DNA from: a crenarchaeote SCGC AAA261-N23
Lineage (GTDB): Archaea > Thermoproteota > Thermoprotei > Gearchaeales > Gearchaeaceae
Direction of reading: 5' to 3'
Assembly: GCA_000375685.1 (NCBI GenBank)
Contig: AQVQ01000057.1
Coordinates: 1-6,622, forward strand
DNA length: 6,622 nt
The position numbers and the translations under genes are program-made. Below are positions 5,995 to 6,622 of the stretch, piece after piece. The notes under the pieces are model-generated. The model was not told where the DNA came from. It did not search any database and saw nothing but the letters and a program-made list of their open reading frames with translations. Every line of letters begins with the position of its first letter. The first letter of the stretch is position 1.

Positions 5995-6122
5995 TCCCCC
6001 GAGTGGGATTTGAACCCACGATCTTCCGGTATCCGCTGGTACAAGATCATCACCGGTTTAACCGAATTCACTTGTACGGAAGACCTACAGCCGGATGCGT
6101 TACCAGGCTACGCTACCGGGGG
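5995..6122 (-). tRNA. tRNA-Tyr (anticodon GUA) with 54-nt intron
   Basis: The mature tRNA is 74 bases: acceptor CCCCCGG/TCGGGGG with A73, D-stem GCGT/ACGC, anticodon stem TCCGG/CCGGA, loop CTGTAG-A with anticodon GTA, and T-arm GTGGG-TTCAAAT-CCCAC. The C1-G72 pair and A73 are the archaeal tyrosine identity elements. The intron (6031-6084) lies at the canonical 37/38 position. The four-pair central helix of the bulge-helix-bulge can form between CTGT (32-35) and GCGG near the intron's 3' end with two G-U pairs, but the inner helix next to it is imperfect; a GTACAAG/CTTGTAC stem forms further in. UGUAG at 33-37 fits the Pus7-type UNUAR site for pseudouridine 35. CCA is not encoded. Confidence 0.93.
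6031..6084 (-). other. tRNA-Tyr intron
   Basis: The 54 bases between G37 and A38 of tRNA-Tyr. They contain a seven-pair stem GTACAAG/CTTGTAC (6071-6077 and 6039-6045) and, inside it, a small CGGT/ACCG hairpin. A segment near its 5' end, TCTTCCG (6077-6083), is complementary to CGGAAGA in the 3' exon (6022-6028), so an alternative fold that opens the anticodon stem is possible. Exact ends assume a seven-base anticodon loop. Confidence 0.8.
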
Positions 6123-6150
6123 ATACCATGTAATAAATTATATGAACATA

Positions 6151-6158
6151 ATTTAAAG
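6151..6158 (-). promoter_or_regulatory. Probable box A of tRNA-Tyr
   Basis: CTTTAAAT on the minus strand, 29-36 bases before tRNA-Tyr position 1, within the 46-base AT-rich gap after tRNA-Phe. It would give a leader of a few bases. Confidence 0.4.
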
Positions 6159-6168
6159 TTTTAAGGAG

Positions 6169-6253
6169 TGCTCCGGGCCGGACTTGAACCAGCGACCTCC
6201 CGGTTTCTGAAAAAATTCTTCAGCCGGGCGCTCTCCCACTGAGCTACCGGAGC
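6169..6253 (-). tRNA. tRNA-Phe (anticodon GAA) with 13-nt intron
   Basis: The mature tRNA is 72 bases: acceptor GCTCCGG/CCGGAGC with A73, D-stem GCTC/GAGC, anticodon stem CCCGG/CCGGG, loop CTGAAG-A with anticodon GAA, and T-arm GCTGG-TTCAAGT-CCGGC with one G-U pair. A 13-base intron (6205-6217) sits at 37/38. CTGA (32-35) pairs perfectly with TCAG in the intron, leaving three-base bulges AGA and AAA at the two cut sites, a clear bulge-helix-bulge. CCA is not encoded. The flanking GT/AC would extend the acceptor helix in the precursor. Confidence 0.95.
6205..6217 (-). other. tRNA-Phe mini-intron
   Basis: AATTTTTTCAGAA lies between G37 and A38. It consists of little more than the splicing signal: TCAG forms the four-pair helix with the anticodon loop, two A residues complete the 3' bulge, and the remaining T-rich bases make the end loop. 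There is almost no inner helix. Confidence 0.85.
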
Positions 6254-6273
6254 ACAATATTATATATTTTTAG

Positions 6274-6281
6274 TTTAAAAA
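6274..6281 (-). promoter_or_regulatory. Possible box A of tRNA-Phe
   Basis: TTTTTAAA on the minus strand, 21-28 bases before tRNA-Phe position 1 and inside the 38-base gap after the mptA stop. The surrounding gap is almost all A/T, so the exact box is uncertain. Confidence 0.35.
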
Positions 6282-6291
6282 TAAAATTTTT

Positions 6292-6622
6292 CTATAATTT
6301 CATTCCCCTTATCCAAAAAGCATATGCATCGTGTGCATGTATTGATTCAAAAGCCCTTGCTTCAATCTTTAGTGCATTTGGAAATAGCGCTAAACAGTTT
6401 CTTACAACATCCTCAACAAACTTTGTGTTTTCTTGAGAATCAAGGATTAACTTTGCTTCATCTATTCTTTTCAAGTATTCAGTTGGAACAGCTGAAAAGC
6501 AAGAATCAATTTTTTTAGCTACTTCATCAAAATCAAGAATTTCTCTTGAGCTTATTTTAATTTTAAGCTTTGCCCTCTGCATATGCCCAATTCCTGTAAC
6601 TTCCTTGCTACACGGACAAGCA
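6292..6622 (-). CDS. mptA: GTP cyclohydrolase MptA (FolE2/COG1469 type), C-terminal part (runs off right edge)
   Basis: The last 109 codons of a type IB-like GTP cyclohydrolase, the enzyme that opens GTP at the start of archaeal pterin (tetrahydromethanopterin-type) synthesis and, in this family, can also feed archaeosine synthesis. The visible part begins ACPCSKEVTGIGHMQR: the Cys of CPCS and the His before MQR are metal ligands of the family. FVEDVVR and ESIHAHDAYA near the C-terminus supply the conserved Glu and His residues. The family is about 300 residues, so roughly two thirds lie beyond the window. The internal ATG at 6582 is not the start, since conserved sequence continues upstream of it. 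The gene ends 38 bases before tRNA-Phe. The choice of MptA over bacterial FolE2 rests on the archaeal setting. Confidence 0.88.
   Translation of the reverse strand, partial: ACPCSKEVTGIGHMQRAKLKIKISSREILDFDEVAKKIDSCFSAVPTEYLKRIDEAKLILDSQENTKFVEDVVRNCLALFPNALKIEARAFESIHAHDAYAFWIRGMKL

Noticed and set aside
6046..6052. Box C-like GTGATGA inside the tRNA-Tyr intron, raising a C/D guide RNA in the intron as in some archaeal tRNA-Trp genes
   Set aside because: No CTGA box D follows at a workable distance and no second box pair is present.
5758..6164. Plus-strand open frames across the tRNA cluster (product fragments such as RPPGFEPGSSARKA and RVGFEPTIF)
   Set aside because: They are reverse translations of the tRNA T-arms, a classic false protein; the tRNA genes on the other strand explain the sequence.
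1..6622. CRISPR array, insertion sequence or long direct repeats
   Set aside because: No regularly spaced repeats, transposase-like frames or flanking inverted repeats were seen on either strand.

Overview
The window looks like chromosomal DNA from an archaeon, most likely an AT-rich thermophile. The archaeal marks are an Orc1/Cdc6 initiator, a clamp-loader small subunit of the archaeal/eukaryotic type, an Sm-like protein, an MptA-type GTP cyclohydrolase, tRNA genes with introns at position 37/38 and no encoded CCA, TATA-like box A elements about 25-33 bases before several genes, and a C/D-box RNA candidate. The tRNA genes are strongly GC-rich in an otherwise AT-rich sequence, which suggests growth at high temperature. 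The phylum cannot be fixed from this sequence; a TACK-group lineage is my guess only.

Left part (1-2555, minus strand): a gene run reads, in order of transcription, THUMP-domain protein, Orc1/Cdc6, a small winged-helix protein, and the replication factor C small subunit (RfcS). The cdc6 and winged-helix genes overlap by ATGA. RfcS runs off the left edge and is interrupted just after LELNA by the start of an intein, so initiator and clamp loader lie next to each other and the clamp loader is an intein host. No origin repeats are visible.

Middle (2556-5220): a small plus-strand zinc-ribbon gene diverges from the THUMP gene across a very short gap where two promoters seem to interleave. Its stop codon directly abuts the stop codon of a large minus-strand M1 zinc aminopeptidase, which carries a HEAT-repeat array and a C-terminal coiled coil.

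Right part (5221-6622, minus strand): the 241-base gap before the aminopeptidase is not empty. It holds the aminopeptidase promoter, a possible 22-codon gene with its own box A and Shine-Dalgarno, and a good C/D-box guide RNA candidate that starts just after the stop codon of an Sm-like protein gene. Then come three tRNA genes (Gly-UCC, Tyr-GUA with a 54-nt intron, Phe-GAA with a 13-nt intron), and at the right edge the C-terminal part of MptA. The right half therefore groups RNA-related genes (LSm, guide RNA, tRNAs); the left half groups replication genes.
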